In this document: positions 1-13,560 of the stretch, one piece after another
How the letters are laid out: each line of letters opens with the position of its first letter
Numbering within the stretch: the first letter of the stretch is position 1
Source: Puffinus mauretanicus
Lineage: Eukaryota > Chordata > Aves > Procellariiformes > Procellariidae
Assembly: GCA_023333565.1 (NCBI GenBank)
Contig: JAJKFH010002438.1
Location: 124,001 to 188,000 of the forward strand
Direction of reading: 5' to 3'
Length of the DNA stretch: 64,000 nucleotides
Made by a program: the position numbers and the translations under genes
The notes under the pieces: generated by a model
What the model was told of the DNA's origin: nothing
The model's database searches: none
The model's input: the letters and a program-made list of their open reading frames with translations, nothing else

Positions 1-1470
1 TCTCCTCAAATCCCCGGTGACACGGGCGAGAACAGAAAGCACCCGGGCCTGCGGTGGGTTGCTATGAGGAGCACGCCGAGCTCCCCGAGAGCCGCAAAAC
101 TGCCTTCAACAGCAGGGCCATCTCCAGAGGGGTGTGACCACGCACCCAGGGGTCACGCTGGCGTCATCCTTGAGTTACCGTGAATAATTATAAGCAAGAA
201 CACATGAGATGATGACAAATGTGAACGTTAGGGTAAACATCTCCAAAGGAAAAATCCTCTCAAGGCTCTGAAAAACCAAACCAAGTGGGCCAGGGGAATT
301 ACAGCTTCCCCCTTTCCTGGGCTGTCCATCACATCCAGTGCGAGATTTCTCCTTCTATTTATTGGGCAGATTGTTTTTGTCCTCCCTGCTTTTGCTTGCA
401 CCTAGCTCCTGAAGGGAGCGACGGTGCTGTTACGCTTGCTGGGAAGATGCTTCCTCCGAGCAGCGTGCCTTCCCAGCAGCTGTGGTACGCAACACAGCTC
501 CCCTGAGCCAGTTCGGTTTTGCTGTATGTGTAAGCAGACGTACCACAAATATTCCTATTCCTCTCTGCCGGAAAGCCAGAACCAGCCTTAGACTCCTGGG
601 CATCTCCATCATTCTGCTGGCACAGGAGAGGACCTGCATTGCTAACTACCCTAACAAGTGTGGCTTGTCCCCAGGGATGGATCCCAAAGCAACTGCCAGG
701 CACCTTCCCCTACCTTGGCAGTATTAAAGCATATTCTTCCCAGGACCTTCTCCTGCAAGACAGCAAATGCCAGGAGCTTGGGGTAGTATGAAGCTTTAAA
801 TGTTTTGTAATCTCCAAAGCAAGAATTCTTCCTCAACCACATGGTATTCTTCAATCTCCGATTAATTTATACAGGACATCTGGCAACCCTGGGACACTTG
901 GAAAGTGTTCTTCCCACTGTAAGACCTGCAGCAACACCTGTTTTTCCTCCTATAAATCCACACATTCTCCATCTGCTCCCCTCTTCAGGACTTCTGGGAC
1001 CTGGGCTGTCTACCAGGTACTCCCAAAGGAGTCCAATGGTGAAAAGGTGAAGCGTGTATGGAGGCCAAGTCAACGCAACAGAGTCCGCTCTCCAAAGGTG
1101 GTTGCTATCGATTCCTAATGGTTTCATTTCCCAGTAGCTAAATTATCACCCAGACTTCTTAAAAGAGCATCTACACAAGCTCCCTCCAAAAAAAATCCCT
1201 TTTTTTGGACTGTCCCATGGAAATACTTACTTCTCGGAGTTCATTCGGGAGTGGGAGCAAACCACAGTTGTTCCCATCAGCAAAGGTGAAGGCTGCTCAG
1301 CTGCAGGTCTACAAACCCTATTCCAAGTCTGCAATCCCCATTTTGAAGGTTTTATTGTGCTTGGTAATATTTAAGGTTAGGTTAAAAATTAAAATCCTCC
1401 GAGTCATCCCCCCCCAAAAAAAAAAACCCCTTCGGTAACTCTGACCAAAAGAAAGAAAAAAAGTCCTTTT

Positions 1471-1492
1471 AAAAAAAAAAAAAAAAAAAAAA
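1471..1492 (+). repeat. poly(A) run, 22 bases
   Basis: Uninterrupted A22. No retrogene body or target-site duplication was recognised next to it, so it is listed only as a homopolymer. Confidence 0.9.
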
Positions 1493-4400
1493 GAGGCATT
1501 TCTAGTGTTTGCTCTTGTGGCCATAGAAATTTTTTTTTTTTCCCAATTCATCCAGCCAAACATATCCAACAAAATTATTTCATGAAAACTGATCAAAAAA
1601 CCGTTGCTGTTTTTAAAAACCATAAACCATTATAAGGTATCACCCAATGCTAGCAGGAGAGATAGGGGATCTGAAAGAAAGGGAATGCTTTGTGTCCTTT
1701 TCATATGTCACCCCCCGGGGTGTTCTCCCTCTTCTCAGCCAGGCTGTGCCGATTCCTGCGCTGGCAACAGGGCTGGAAACTCTGGACACGCCGGTGGGGA
1801 CATCCAGTTCTTCCAGATGCCTCATGCTCAGATGCGTTCTGAAGGTGGGATCTGTTTATGGAAACGTAAATCCCTTGGCTGGGCCCTGAAATGACTTAAA
1901 GCAGTTAAGCAGCTACTGACCAAAGTCATTACAAATCTTGCTCATCTTCACAGGGTCATTTGGAGATGAGCAGATACCACTCGCCTTTGGGCTGTCACCA
2001 AAGCAATATTAATAATTATGAAAAATAACTTATGCTTTGCACGACATAGCAAATCTACAGTGCCACGTCTGGAATTAGCCTTTCCTCGGTGACAAATTCT
2101 AAACAACAAACATTCATAATGCAAGTCTTTGAACTATTGACTGTAAGAGGTAATAAATCCTTCGGCAATACGAGGAGGATAGGAAAAGCTTCCCGGTACA
2201 AACATCGTTAACTCTGTCCGAGCATTGAAATGGCAAGCTGAGACAGCTCTGGTTAGCAGATACAATGAAACCTTTTACAGAAAGGGTTTTAGAGAAAAGG
2301 AAAATCCCGAAAATATAATGCAGGGCGTTTTTGTGACCATGCGGAAAGGTCAAACGCTCACAACCCACTCGGTGGAAACGCTGAGGGGATTGTTCCCAGC
2401 ACCAGCCGAAGAAGAAGGAACCAGTGCCTGCATCCAAGCACAGGACTGGAACCGCGTACGGGTAACGGCAGCAGCAAAACGTGGCGAACAAGTGCTTCCA
2501 GCTGTGCTCACGGGAGAAATGAGTGCTGTAGGGGGCCCAGAGACACAGCTGGACGATGCGCCGATGGCTGTAGTTTGCATTGAAATACTGATTAGGGTTA
2601 AAGGCCCTCACACGCCACCACCCCGTACAGACACACAGAGTGCTTTCATGCGTGGTTGCTTCAAACACCATTGTCTACAAGCGGTTTCACAGCTCTGGAG
2701 GAGGATGTAAATAAGCCCAGCAATTATTATGCAAAATGTTTCAGATAAATGCTAGCTGAGCTGTACATCCACCTACGGTTTTAAAACTATTTACACCTGT
2801 AATAGGTAAAGAAATAGATTTTTTTTTTTTCTAATATCATATATAAGGCTTCCTAACACTACTCTACCAGCCAGAAGTCATCTTCTACCCAGGTTCACAA
2901 TCCTGGGTAGGTAGGAAATTTTTTTAATACTGTTTGCCTCTCAAAATCATTATCAAGCTTTAATTCAGCTCCTCACGAGCACGTGTCCACCCTACGGCTC
3001 GGTCCTCCGAGACATTCGGACTTGGACTTCTAGGCGTTCGAATAGTCAATGTTCTAAGCAGTAAAAGACTGGCATCTGTAACACACAACCAAACGTCGTG
3101 AGACAACAGGGTGAATTATTCTTTAAAAATTGGTCTATAATGTAGAGAAAGAAAAGCTAATCTATCACGAGCAAGCATTGCTGGACATAGCCTGTGGCTA
3201 CCTAACAAAATTTAGAGTTTCTGGGGGAAAAAAAAAAGAAGTTTCGTGGCATGCGACATCCAGGGACACTTTGATTAGATTAAATTCTCAGGAGTAAATC
3301 ATTTATCAAGAAATTAGCATTGGCCTCGGTGCTGGGAATTGTGACTTGGTGCGATTCACTGTGTGCAGCCAGACATGCGGTCGACACAAGCTTATTGGGA
3401 ATTTTTAAAGGGCAAATTTTTCAAAGCATAAGGGAATTGTTGGCATACCTAACTGGGAACATTACATTTGGAGTGGGAGATACACAAACAGTAAATTGTT
3501 CAAGGTCTTCCACCTGACAGCAAAAAAAACCCCAGCAGACACGTAAAAAGTTATGCTCTGCAAAAAATCCATCTAGTTAAAAGGAACAAATACTTCAATA
3601 AAGAAAATGATAAGAAGCAGAGCAGGAAATGGCAAAGAGTTTCAATCAGGTTGAAAATATAGACAAGTAATAATGGAGACTACAGAATTCAATGAAAACT
3701 TTATAAACTTCAAGAATTAAGCATAATAAAGAAGATAACTTGAAACAAAGAAATCCCAAGTGTCAGGTACAGCTTTATTGTTAGATGTTAATGTTAAAAT
3801 TGTAAACACTGATATAAAAAGGCAACTTCATGTAATCGCATTAGTAGGAGATACAAATCGGTGGGTTTTTTTCCAGCAGATACCCCCAGGGACTACCTCT
3901 TGGCTCAATATTATTTAATATTTTATCAATGTTCTAGATGTTCATATAAAAATCTCTGTAGATCACAAATAGATAGGATGGTAGCAAACGATCAGAACTT
4001 AGTTTTACAAAATAAACTGATTTTGGGGTTGGTTTATTGTTTGGTGGGGTTTTTTGTTTTTGGGTTTTTTTTTAAGCATCACAATACAAGCAAATCGATT
4101 CAAACATAACCAAACGCTACAAAATCCTTCTGGGAAGCAGGAAGGGTGACTCTGGGGTTTTATCAACAAAGAATTAGAAGCCGAAGCATTATGAATTCAT
4201 TATGAATTCTATTCTGTCATAGGGGTCTCAGTTCAACTGATCTTTGCTTGGGGAACAAGAGTTTAGTTTCATGAGTACTTCATATTAACACATTTATTGA
4301 GCCAAAGGATTTGAGTTTGGGATTAAAAAAATAATAAAAAAAAATACTAAAGACCTGTGATATGTAGCACAAACTCACCAGTCTAACAGCCATTAATTAC

Positions 4401-7400
4401 ATTTCCAGACAAAGTAGTTTGCAGATATAGGACAGCAAATGTCCAAGGTCAAGGACAAGTAAGGGCTCATCTGCATCGAAGCAGCCTGGCAGTCTGCGCA
4501 GAGCTGCTCCCGAGGAGCTCCGCACGGGCACCGCCGAGGCATATTAACAGTTTACTCTCTTCTAAAACATTTACACGCCGGTATGAAAAGCACATGCATA
4601 TCCTCAATTTTGCAAACCACGGAACTAAGAACAATAAACTCCTCAACTCCACAGCGAAAAGATACCACTTTTCTGTTCTTCTGTTTTAAAGAAGTAATAA
4701 GCCACCGTATGCTTACCTGCAGGTGGGGAGCGGCTCTTTGGAAGTTAGTGGTAAATCTGCTCTTTACTCTGGAAATTTATTCTTTGAGACAACATTTAAG
4801 CTCTACAGGTCTAAGTTTTAAGACGAGTCAACTAGAAGCAGAGAACTGGAAGATGTTTAAGTTCCTTTGATTTGTTCCCATTTTACAGCCAAATAATAGA
4901 TATGTTCTTAAAAGTTTTCATTATCCATAAGAATCACATCAAATACTGCTGAGAAAAAACTCGTAGGTAAGGCAGGTCAATAATTTCTATGAATGCGTAT
5001 ATAACGGGTACACACAGCCAGATCCTGCCTGTCTAGTGGCAAGTGATGACCCTACCAGGTGACCAAAGTCACAAACACAGATTGTACCTCGTATGACAAC
5101 TGTCCGTGACTATGTTTAATTACCAATGAAAAAAAATCCTTTCAGTCTCTGAGGCCAGAGACTTGTTCAGCCTTTGTGTTCAGAGATGTTGCCGAGTCCT
5201 TTTTTTATTATTATTATTGTTATTTCTCTGAAAGAAGCCTGAGTAAAGAAGTCTCACTTCCATAGGAGGTCTGGGTCCTCCATCTTCCACAAGCCTTTGT
5301 TGGCATCTTCGTCCTTGATTTCAATGCTCCTTTATATCTGAGACCTCTGAACCAAAGCTGTGAAGAACTTTCAGAGATATAATGTTTCTTGAAGTTTGTT
5401 AGAATTAATACAATTCATTTCCCTTCTACAATGCTACATCTTTGCATTGTACTGCCACTTCAAACACAGAGCCCACTTAGCTTCTTCTGGAAGACTTCAG
5501 ATGTCAAGGCTGTGAGGTTTTTGAGCCTCTTGGAGCAGTTACGATAAAAATCTCATTTCAAATACATGCTTTTAAACAACATCTTTACAGAAAAAAAAAC
5601 TCCCATAAAAAAAAACCAACATGTTTTTCAGGGTGAATTAATAAACGTGTTGCAGAGCGACAGGTTCATCTAACTTGAAGAGATGAAAATATTTCGTATC
5701 ACGCACAGAAACTCAGAGAGAACCAACACTTAGTTCAGTACTTCTGAACAGACATAAAAGCATCATCCCACATCTGTGTATGCAAAAAAAAAAAAAAAAC
5801 CTGAATGAAATTAAAGATTAAAGAAGTGTAATTTAAAAGAAAAATGGAAATCAGACACAGGAAGAGTTGTTTGTTCAGTGCCAACCCTGCATGAAATGCG
5901 TTACTAACAGGTATGAAGACCTCCCCAAAGTTTTTAATCTCAGGTACCAAATATGCAAAGACTGATGGATTTTTCACTTTGCTTATGAAAAATTCTCTCA
6001 CACGTAAATATTCCAGTTCTGCTCAGTGGGCTCGTGCACTCTGCATTTAGTCTTGGAGAACTGAACTTCTGCCGTGGAAGGCTTTCCTCTCCAGGACAGA
6101 AAGACCTCTCCAGCCCCAAGCAAGCACAAGACGTAGGAAAGCTTGGGCAGAGAGCAGGCAAAAAGAGCCGTCCAAATCTGCACCAAGCTTTGCTGCGCGT
6201 CTGTGGCTGGCGGTTAGGAAGAGAGTGATCAGGGCGGGCAGGGCGCAGCGCAGCAGAGGACCATGGTTCCTGGGCTGCCTGTGACCGAGCTTACACAGAC
6301 GAGAGCTTCCCGAGTCGGGGGTGGGCTGGCAGCAGAAGGGGCTGAGAGCAAAAACTTGGCAAGGAAAGGCCAGGCAGGGTTGCAGAGAGACTAAAAAACT
6401 GCTGAGAGGGGCAGGGAGCAGACACCCCATGGCGACAACTCTCTGTGGTTGCTGAGAGCTTGCAATAACCCAGAAAAACACGGCTGGGTTGACTTAAGTC
6501 CTGGAGGAAAAGACCTGCACAGGAAGAGACTTAATGGGCAAGGGCAGAGAGCGCTTAAATATTTAAGAATGCTCTTCGTCGCTTTGAATTCCAATTAAGA
6601 TAATTAAGTATTCTAGCTGACATTCTAATAAGGCTTTTTGAATTCAAAAACCCATTCTCATTTTTTTTTTGTAAGCTTGCTGTAGTGAGAGGTTCAGGTA
6701 TACCCACCTCAAAGCACCAACAGCGTCCTCCAGGTCTAATTCAGTTCCCAGCTGGTAGAGAAACAAAGCAGCTAGTGACCGAAAAACAATGCCTCAAGCC
6801 AAAGTCCGTAAGGTCAGACTAGACTTATCACAAAATGATTGGGTAAAAAATACTTGAGAAATTCTGTTCAGCAAAACAAAATGCAGTTACAAAGATACCT
6901 TAGGAATTAAATGTTGCAAAGCACGCGAGATACCTTACATCTTGTTAGGCTGACAAGCATTTATTATTTTTTCCCAGCAAAGGCAAAAAAAGCAAAGAGG
7001 GAATTTCTCCCTAAGAGTTCCCATCATTAACACATGGAGTTAAAAATAAAAGGGCTGCAGGTTTTTCTTATAAACAACACTAGAAAAGAAGTGTCAGACA
7101 GAAGATGCAGGCTGGGAAGGTTTTATAAAGTGGCTCAGCTATGGGCTAACGGTAAAACTGAGCATCTGTTAAATGCCAAGGATATAAAGATAGGATTTCT
7201 TCCTTGCTCTCGTAAGCAATTTGGACATTGGCTCCTCAAATTCTATGAAGAATAGTGGGTGCTAAGTCACTTGAAAAGTTGGACACAAGCTCTTTGACCT
7301 GCTTCAGTCATTTAAAATAATTGGACCCAACTCCCTCACAGGAGTACCGTCATGGAGAGTGCTCGTTCAGTGCTGCGTAAACGTTGAGTGTTTGCTTTAC

Positions 7401-7687
7401 GGCTGGAAACAACTCCAACCCCATGGCAAGTGACTGCTACTGTATTGCTTAAAGAGAAAGAGAAAAGAGTTGCAAGACAGGAGTTCAGGCGGTTCACCTT
7501 CCTTATTCTGAATATAAACCCCTTAACAATTACTTATAGACCCCCAATAACCTCCACAGCTTGTGGCTTAAGCTCGTAGATGGAAACAGTCTTCGGTTTA
7601 CCTCTGGAGGCATCTACTGAGGTGGCCAACTTGTCAGCTAAGATTTTGCTGAACCCCCTGCAGCAAAGGGTGCACACAAGGCTGAAT

Positions 7688-7740
7688 CCTTCTGCGTACT
7701 CAGTCCGTACTCAGCACAGTACTCGTCCGTACTCAGACGA
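7688..7740 (+). repeat. short tandem array of CGTACTCAG-type units
   Basis: CGTACTCAG occurs three times, with a related AGTACTCGT between, within about 50 bases. Spacing is irregular (10-24 bases). A small degenerate minisatellite with several CpG steps. Confidence 0.6.
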
Positions 7741-10721
7741 CGATATACCAAAGGTAACTTAAAAAATAAGCAAGTCCAGTTCAACTACCTTGTTAGTAGC
7801 TGACAAGTCTTTTCAAAGGTATAGCTAACTCTCCATCTTTGGGTGGGTAGTTAAGTAATTTTCTTTTATTAATCCAATCTGATGATAATTAGAAGTGGTG
7901 GAAGTTTGGCTTCCCTCCTACAAGCCCCATTAGTCCAGCTGGAAAGGAAATCTGAGATCTAAGCTTAGGGTCATTCTAAATATCAGAACATGATTCATTT
8001 CTAAAAGGGAGGTAGGCAAGGGAGTCTATCCTTGGAGTTAATAATAAAGTAATTATCAGGGTTGCATGAAATGTTATTCTGGAACTTGAAGGCCCCTGTA
8101 AGAAACCACTTAAATCAACAGGGAAAAACACCACCTGACCAGCTCCATGGAGTATAACACGAGGGTTACAATAAAAGTAATCCGCTTATGTGCCCAAAAT
8201 CACAAGTTCTGAAAGAATTTCAAAGCCCTTCAGACATAACATTTACAATGATAAATGTGTGCGCAGCATGACACCCCACCCATTCACCGAAATCATGCTT
8301 CCTTATAACGGTATTTAAAGAGCAAAACTATTCTCCTCCTTGCCCAAAGTTTTGCCATCAGAACTTTTCTCTGTGGGGAGCAGACAGAGCTGCACAACTT
8401 CCAGCAGGTCGAGTCTGCAGATGTTTAAGCCAAGGAGAATTTATCATCTTCCCCTCTCCGTTAGTGTTTGGCCTAAGTTGGACAGAGCAGGGGGGACCGG
8501 GAGAGGAAGATGATGTGAAAATTGAGTAAGTCCTTGAGCTTTGTCACACAACAAGTAAACAAACCAACCCCCTCAACCAGCACCCAGGAGGAGCCGTGAA
8601 TACTTAGAGGAGACAAGGGGCTCACTTCTTTCACTGTGAGACTAGGCGTGCTCCACGGAAACTGAGCGCCTCAGTAAAACAACCGCCGCAGGCGGGACGT
8701 ATCCCGCCAACCTAGCGGCACAACGGCAAAGAGAACACCTGAGGATAATGCTACATTTTTACACGTTACATAGCAAAATTACAATTTACAGGATCAAAAA
8801 GGTTGAGGTATAGCTCTGCACAATGGATGAACTCCAGCAGCTATAAATGACTTTCTATAGCTGTGAGTGTACTAATCCTATGGCTAGGAGAGACTATTTT
8901 TTTTTTTTTTACTCACTATATGTGATTAAATATTTACAAAGAGCACTGCGCCCAGCCACCCAATAAAGGCTGGCTTGCTCCTTCGTGCTGGCATAACCTC
9001 CACTCGAGCGAGGTATCGCTGAGGGAAAAAACTCAGCAAGCCACTTATCAACCCAGTCCTTCCAATTAACTAGATAATATGTAATATAAGCACCTGTATC
9101 ATTTTTCATGATATAGGTGCTGCATGCTGTAAAGCACAGCACAACCACCAGATAGGCCTTTCTGAAGTGTTTGTGATTGGCTTTTATACTCATATGTACC
9201 GTTTTCTGGTTTATAATCGCCAAATCATTTACTTTATCCATTTTCAGTGATTTCTTCAAAGCAAAGTGACAGCGCTGCATCTTGAGAACAGACTTAGAGA
9301 TGGACTGGAGAATGCAATGAATTGATGCAGAGCAGGTAGCCCATGACAAGGTGACATACGCATTGGAAACTCATTCACTGGAGTAGCAACCAGGTGGACG
9401 TCTCTGCTGGTACTGAAATAACCGAGGGAAACAATCTGACATAGCAAAACCTGGGGAACGGAAGGGGACAGACCTGTGAAGGATGTCAGGAGTTACAGAC
9501 ACAAAGTTTGAACAAATGAAGGATGTCCGATGCCCAGAGCATTAGTTGACATCAAATAAAGATCTTCTAACACACTTTCTTTGGAGAGTGAAAGGTTGAT
9601 TGGTGAGTTGCCTCTAAGAAGACTGAGGCCAAGAAGACTGTTTTAAAACCACTTTAAAAAATACAATGATACCCAGTTTGTTCTAGGTTACCTTTATGGA
9701 GCATGCGTCCGGTAATTTGAAACCTGTTGACTTGCAGAATGGACCCAACTCCTCCTTTTCTGAGAGCATGGGTTCTCCATGATGCGCTTCAGCCAGGGTA
9801 TTGGTCGACTTTCAGAGGAAGAAAGCTCAGGGGTTACTAGAAACAGGCTTTATACTGAACTCCAACTCCATTCCCAAACAGTAAGGCAGCCAACCATCAC
9901 CACCTTTGAAAATCCAGCCCTTTTGCTTTTAAGCTTTGTGGGTTTTAATATTAAAAAAACCACGTTACTGCTGGGTTCAAGTAGAGTCTTCAGCCGGTAA
10001 AGCTCTTCCACTTACCCGTATTGCAAAAACCCAGTTTTGATAGCTGGGTGCCAACTGGCCTGAAAACACCACACAGCCTACCCAATGGTGGTACTGGAGA
10101 TCACTTACTACCTTCGGTGTCACCCTCAGTGACACACAGCCCACCCTGTCCACCGAGTTATCTTTGGGGAAAACGTCTGGGAACAGGTAAGCTGAAAAAG
10201 AAGGTTATTTTCTCTGCTCTGTGCCTAACAGAGCTCTTTGTTATAAAAAACAAGAGAGACCTGTTTTTTCCTAAGGGACAATACTGCACATGATTCTAGA
10301 AGATACTGTTGAACCTGCAAACGCAACGCTCGAAGTGGATGGTTTGAAAGAGAAATCAGCTCTAGGCCTCATTTCGAGCAGAAAATCTGACAAAAGCAAC
10401 ATATTATGAGGAAACGAGGGGGTATTTACCTAACCAAATCAAGCACGTTGTAGCTACATCTGACCTACTGCCAGTCTGAGCTGGCACGTTTCATGGCACG
10501 ATACCGCACTTGCAAAAAATGCTTGATAGGCCCTGCGCGTAACAGAGCTTTTGTGGCTCGACAGCGAGCAGAAGCAACCTCCGACTTCGGATTGCAGAGA
10601 CTGTACAAGTGCCTCCAACACTGCAGCGTCCTTCACCAGTTGCTAAGTTAAATTGCTTTCTGTCGGAAAAAAACTTTTCCGGAGAATTTCTGACCAACTA
10701 TAATATTGAGAACATAAATGA

Positions 10722-10742
10722 TTTTTTTTTTTTTTTTTTTTT
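10722..10742 (+). repeat. poly(T) run, 21 bases
   Basis: Uninterrupted T21. No retrocopy was recognised on the strand it would tail. Confidence 0.9.
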
Positions 10743-13080
10743 AATTTGCACATTGTCTGGAGAGAGGAAAAGCTGAAGAGGCAAACAGTAACCTCTGATA
10801 TTAACTGCTTTATCATGTTCCCAACGAACAGCAGAAACAGCAGGAAAAAGGCATCACAAAACCTCTGAAAAACACGAGTTGGCACATTATCAGAGTAAGT
10901 AAGGAGACAAAAGAATCAAGCACAGCTCACCTTGACAAGGCTGACAATAAAATCATCAGTAAAATAAACATACTACAGAAAAAAAAAGGAAGAAAGAAAG
11001 ACAGAACAAGATATGTTCATTTTCAGATTATTCAGAATATGTGGTTTTGGATCTTCTGAAAGCACCATTGATTTTCTACTAACATATTAACTCCATAAGC
11101 ACAAAGAAAGGCAGTCGGTGTTGGCAGAGAGAATCAAATCACTCAGGAGAGGGACCTACGCGTTCCCTGCTGCAGTAAGAAGTCCCGTTGGCACACAGAA
11201 GCCAGAAAATGGTGTCTTTCCCCAGCTCACCAGATTTGGCAACCACTTAAAGGCTATCCTGAAACAAATGCAATTGTATTTCCAATTTCAATTGCTGGCG
11301 TAGTCATCTCCTTATTGCAACTCTGCTGTTAAAAGCATTTGGATTATCTTAATATTCCCCAAAAGGAAAAAAAAAAAAAACCAACCCTACAGCAAACTAT
11401 GCAGTAGCTTTATGCCATCTAAAGAGGAGCCTAAACTATACTTGGTTAAGTAACTGTTAAACTGTAACTATGCTACGTTTACAGAGCTTTACAAAAATGC
11501 AGTATTTAAAGAACTACAAAAAAGATTATATTTTCCTCTCACTGAAGTATTGAAAGCAGAATGTACTCTGCTGGAAATGAAACGGTGGGCGTTTGATGGC
11601 ATATTTTAAATAGTATTCCTTTTTGTGCATGCAGTGTAATGCCACCCAAGGGGGAGATTATAAAAAAAAAAGTCTGTAATTTGCAAGTCCATTTCAAAGT
11701 CATATTGAGGATGATGTGAAATTCAGGATAGGATTCTTGAGAGAAATCTCCCTGGAAAATGTGTATGTACCTCAGGGAAGCTTTGGATTTGCTTCCCCAC
11801 ACTGGAAGGCTGTTCTGTCTTTTGACATTTCAGTGTTGTTTACTCTTTGCATCTAATTCTGGAATTATTGAGTAGTTTATTACAAAGGTGTACCTTTGAC
11901 TAACAACAAGATATTTCTCTTCTGCAACCTCCAAAATTTCTAAAAATCCCTTACTACTCATTTTGAAACTTTTATTGGTAGAGAGGATATAGCAGTTACT
12001 TTTACAGTAAGGTATTAATCCTGCTGTCAGGTATTACGAAGGTAACCGACATTTACATCTGTGAAGGACCTTCCTTCGTGGCCCTGGGAAAAACAGGATT
12101 GCCCATATTGGTCTTATCATTCTCAAACAATTGCAAACAGTATCACGCTTTAAGGCTTTAGGTAGTCATCAGCAGGGATTAGGAGGGAATACTCTCCTTA
12201 ATAGACTTCTGGCTAAATAGGTTTTCTCTTTCTTGTGTCGCCTTCCCTGAAGCGTTACAGACAGGCCACAGCTGGATCTGGGGAGAGGAAAAGGGTAAGA
12301 TCATTTTCCTGAGGTTGGATTCTCTTCCCTTAGATGCCCGAGTGAGTGGATGCTTAGATTCAAATTCACCACCAAATGGGATGTCAGAAAAGAATCTTCC
12401 CCCGGTCAGGAGAACGGAGCAGAGATGGCTTCTGTCTTCACTTGTAGTGCATAATATGGCTTGATTATAGAGACAAGCAATTTGATCATGTAATCACATC
12501 CCACTCGAAGGTTAGGAGTGCCAGTGATACCGCGATCCTTCCTGTCTTTTTTCCATGGCCACAACAATTTGTACTGCAGACGACTGAAATGCTTCAGTCC
12601 AACACTGAAGTCTTTAGATTTAATCTAGCATGGCATTAGGGTGAGAGGAAAAGCAACCACAGAAGACCACAGCATACAACTAGATGATTTGCTTTTCCTC
12701 TTGAATTCTGATTACTTTAATTTCACTTAATTTTTGCCATACAGAAGTTAGACATCTATCCTTACTTAGTCTTCTGTGTTGTTCTGTGTTAGTGGAGAGA
12801 GTGGCATTAATGACTCTCCAAAACCCTACTTTGAACTTGCCTGACTAACCACAAGGAGAACCACGACAACTAACTTGGACAAAATCCCTACAGTTCATAC
12901 AGCTCAAGAGAGACAAATTTTGGAAAACTATGAAACCATGGGAAGAAAAGGTCTCAAGTATTTTATGCTGATACTTACCTGCTTGACTGTTTTCAGATCA
13001 AAGAAAACAGTGACGGAAAAGCTCTTACAAGCAAGATACTAGCATAGCTGTGTCTCACTTTACTCTGCATCGAGGGGTTT

Positions 13081-13086
13081 TTTATT
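13081..13086 (-). promoter_or_regulatory. candidate polyadenylation signal AATAAA for USP6NL
   Basis: The plus strand reads tttatt within a longer T run, giving AATAAA on the minus strand. It is the first canonical hexamer I found downstream of the USP6NL stop, about 2.73 kb away. Cleavage would be expected near 13050-13070. Further canonical hexamers lie at 11876-11881 and 11971-11976 and could serve longer isoforms. Confidence 0.4.
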
Positions 13087-13544
13087 ACTAGTATGAATGA
13101 CAGATTTGAATCTGACAGTACCTTTAGTTTGGTTTGCCCAGTTAAATGAAAATAAAAGTGTATTTTGCACTACCATCAAGTGACACAAGGCTTTTTTTTT
13201 TTTTTTAAGGTCTATACCATCCTCTAAACATGTAAGAGACACACAGCAGCCACAGTCAGCCTATTATTTTGCACTTTGATCAATGCAACTTTGCGAGTCT
13301 CTCGTGCCAATAATTCTCCTCTCTTGACTTGGTATCAGGTGAGATTGTTAGAACAAAACCAGAGAATTATGATCACAATTTATACTCCTAGCTTTCGCAA
13401 ATGATAGGTTAAGGTTTAGCAGTGTAGCAAGCTATAATCAATAATCTTGCTGCTTCTATAGTAATGTAAAAGCACTATACAGATTGTATCCATATTGCTT
13501 AGTCTAAAAATAAACAAGTACAAACTAAATAGGACACACATCAA

Positions 13545-13560
13545 ATATATATATATATAT
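13545..13560 (+). repeat. (AT)8 microsatellite in the probable 3' UTR
   Basis: Eight AT units within an A/T-dominated stretch of the probable USP6NL 3' UTR. Likely length-variable between individuals. Confidence 0.85.

Larger units (their letters stand above)
1..13059. other. region 3' of USP6NL with no recognised gene
   Basis: No exon, RNA gene or mobile element could be recognised. The open frames here (for example 2225-2710 on plus, 2114-2671 and 8909-9349 on minus) show no recognisable domain. Features present: A22 at 1471-1492, A16 at 5784-5799, T14 at 8897-8910 and T21 at 10722-10742; a repeated CGTACTCAG motif at 7688-7740; a 14-bp palindrome in an AT-rich patch at 6554-6567; and a duplicated attatgaattc at about 4189-4210. 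In mammals the neighbouring gene on this side is CELF2, so regulatory DNA is possible but not shown. Confidence 0.6.

Noticed and set aside
2114..2671. 185-codon minus-strand open frame as a gene
   Set aside because: No recognisable domain, random-looking composition, overlaps an equally long frame on the other strand and has no splice or expression support.
8909..9349. 146-codon minus-strand frame with a YYLVNWKDW stretch recalling chromodomain YLVKWKGW
   Set aside because: Only one short resemblance; the rest of a chromodomain is absent and the frame starts and stops in A+T-rich DNA. Treated as chance.
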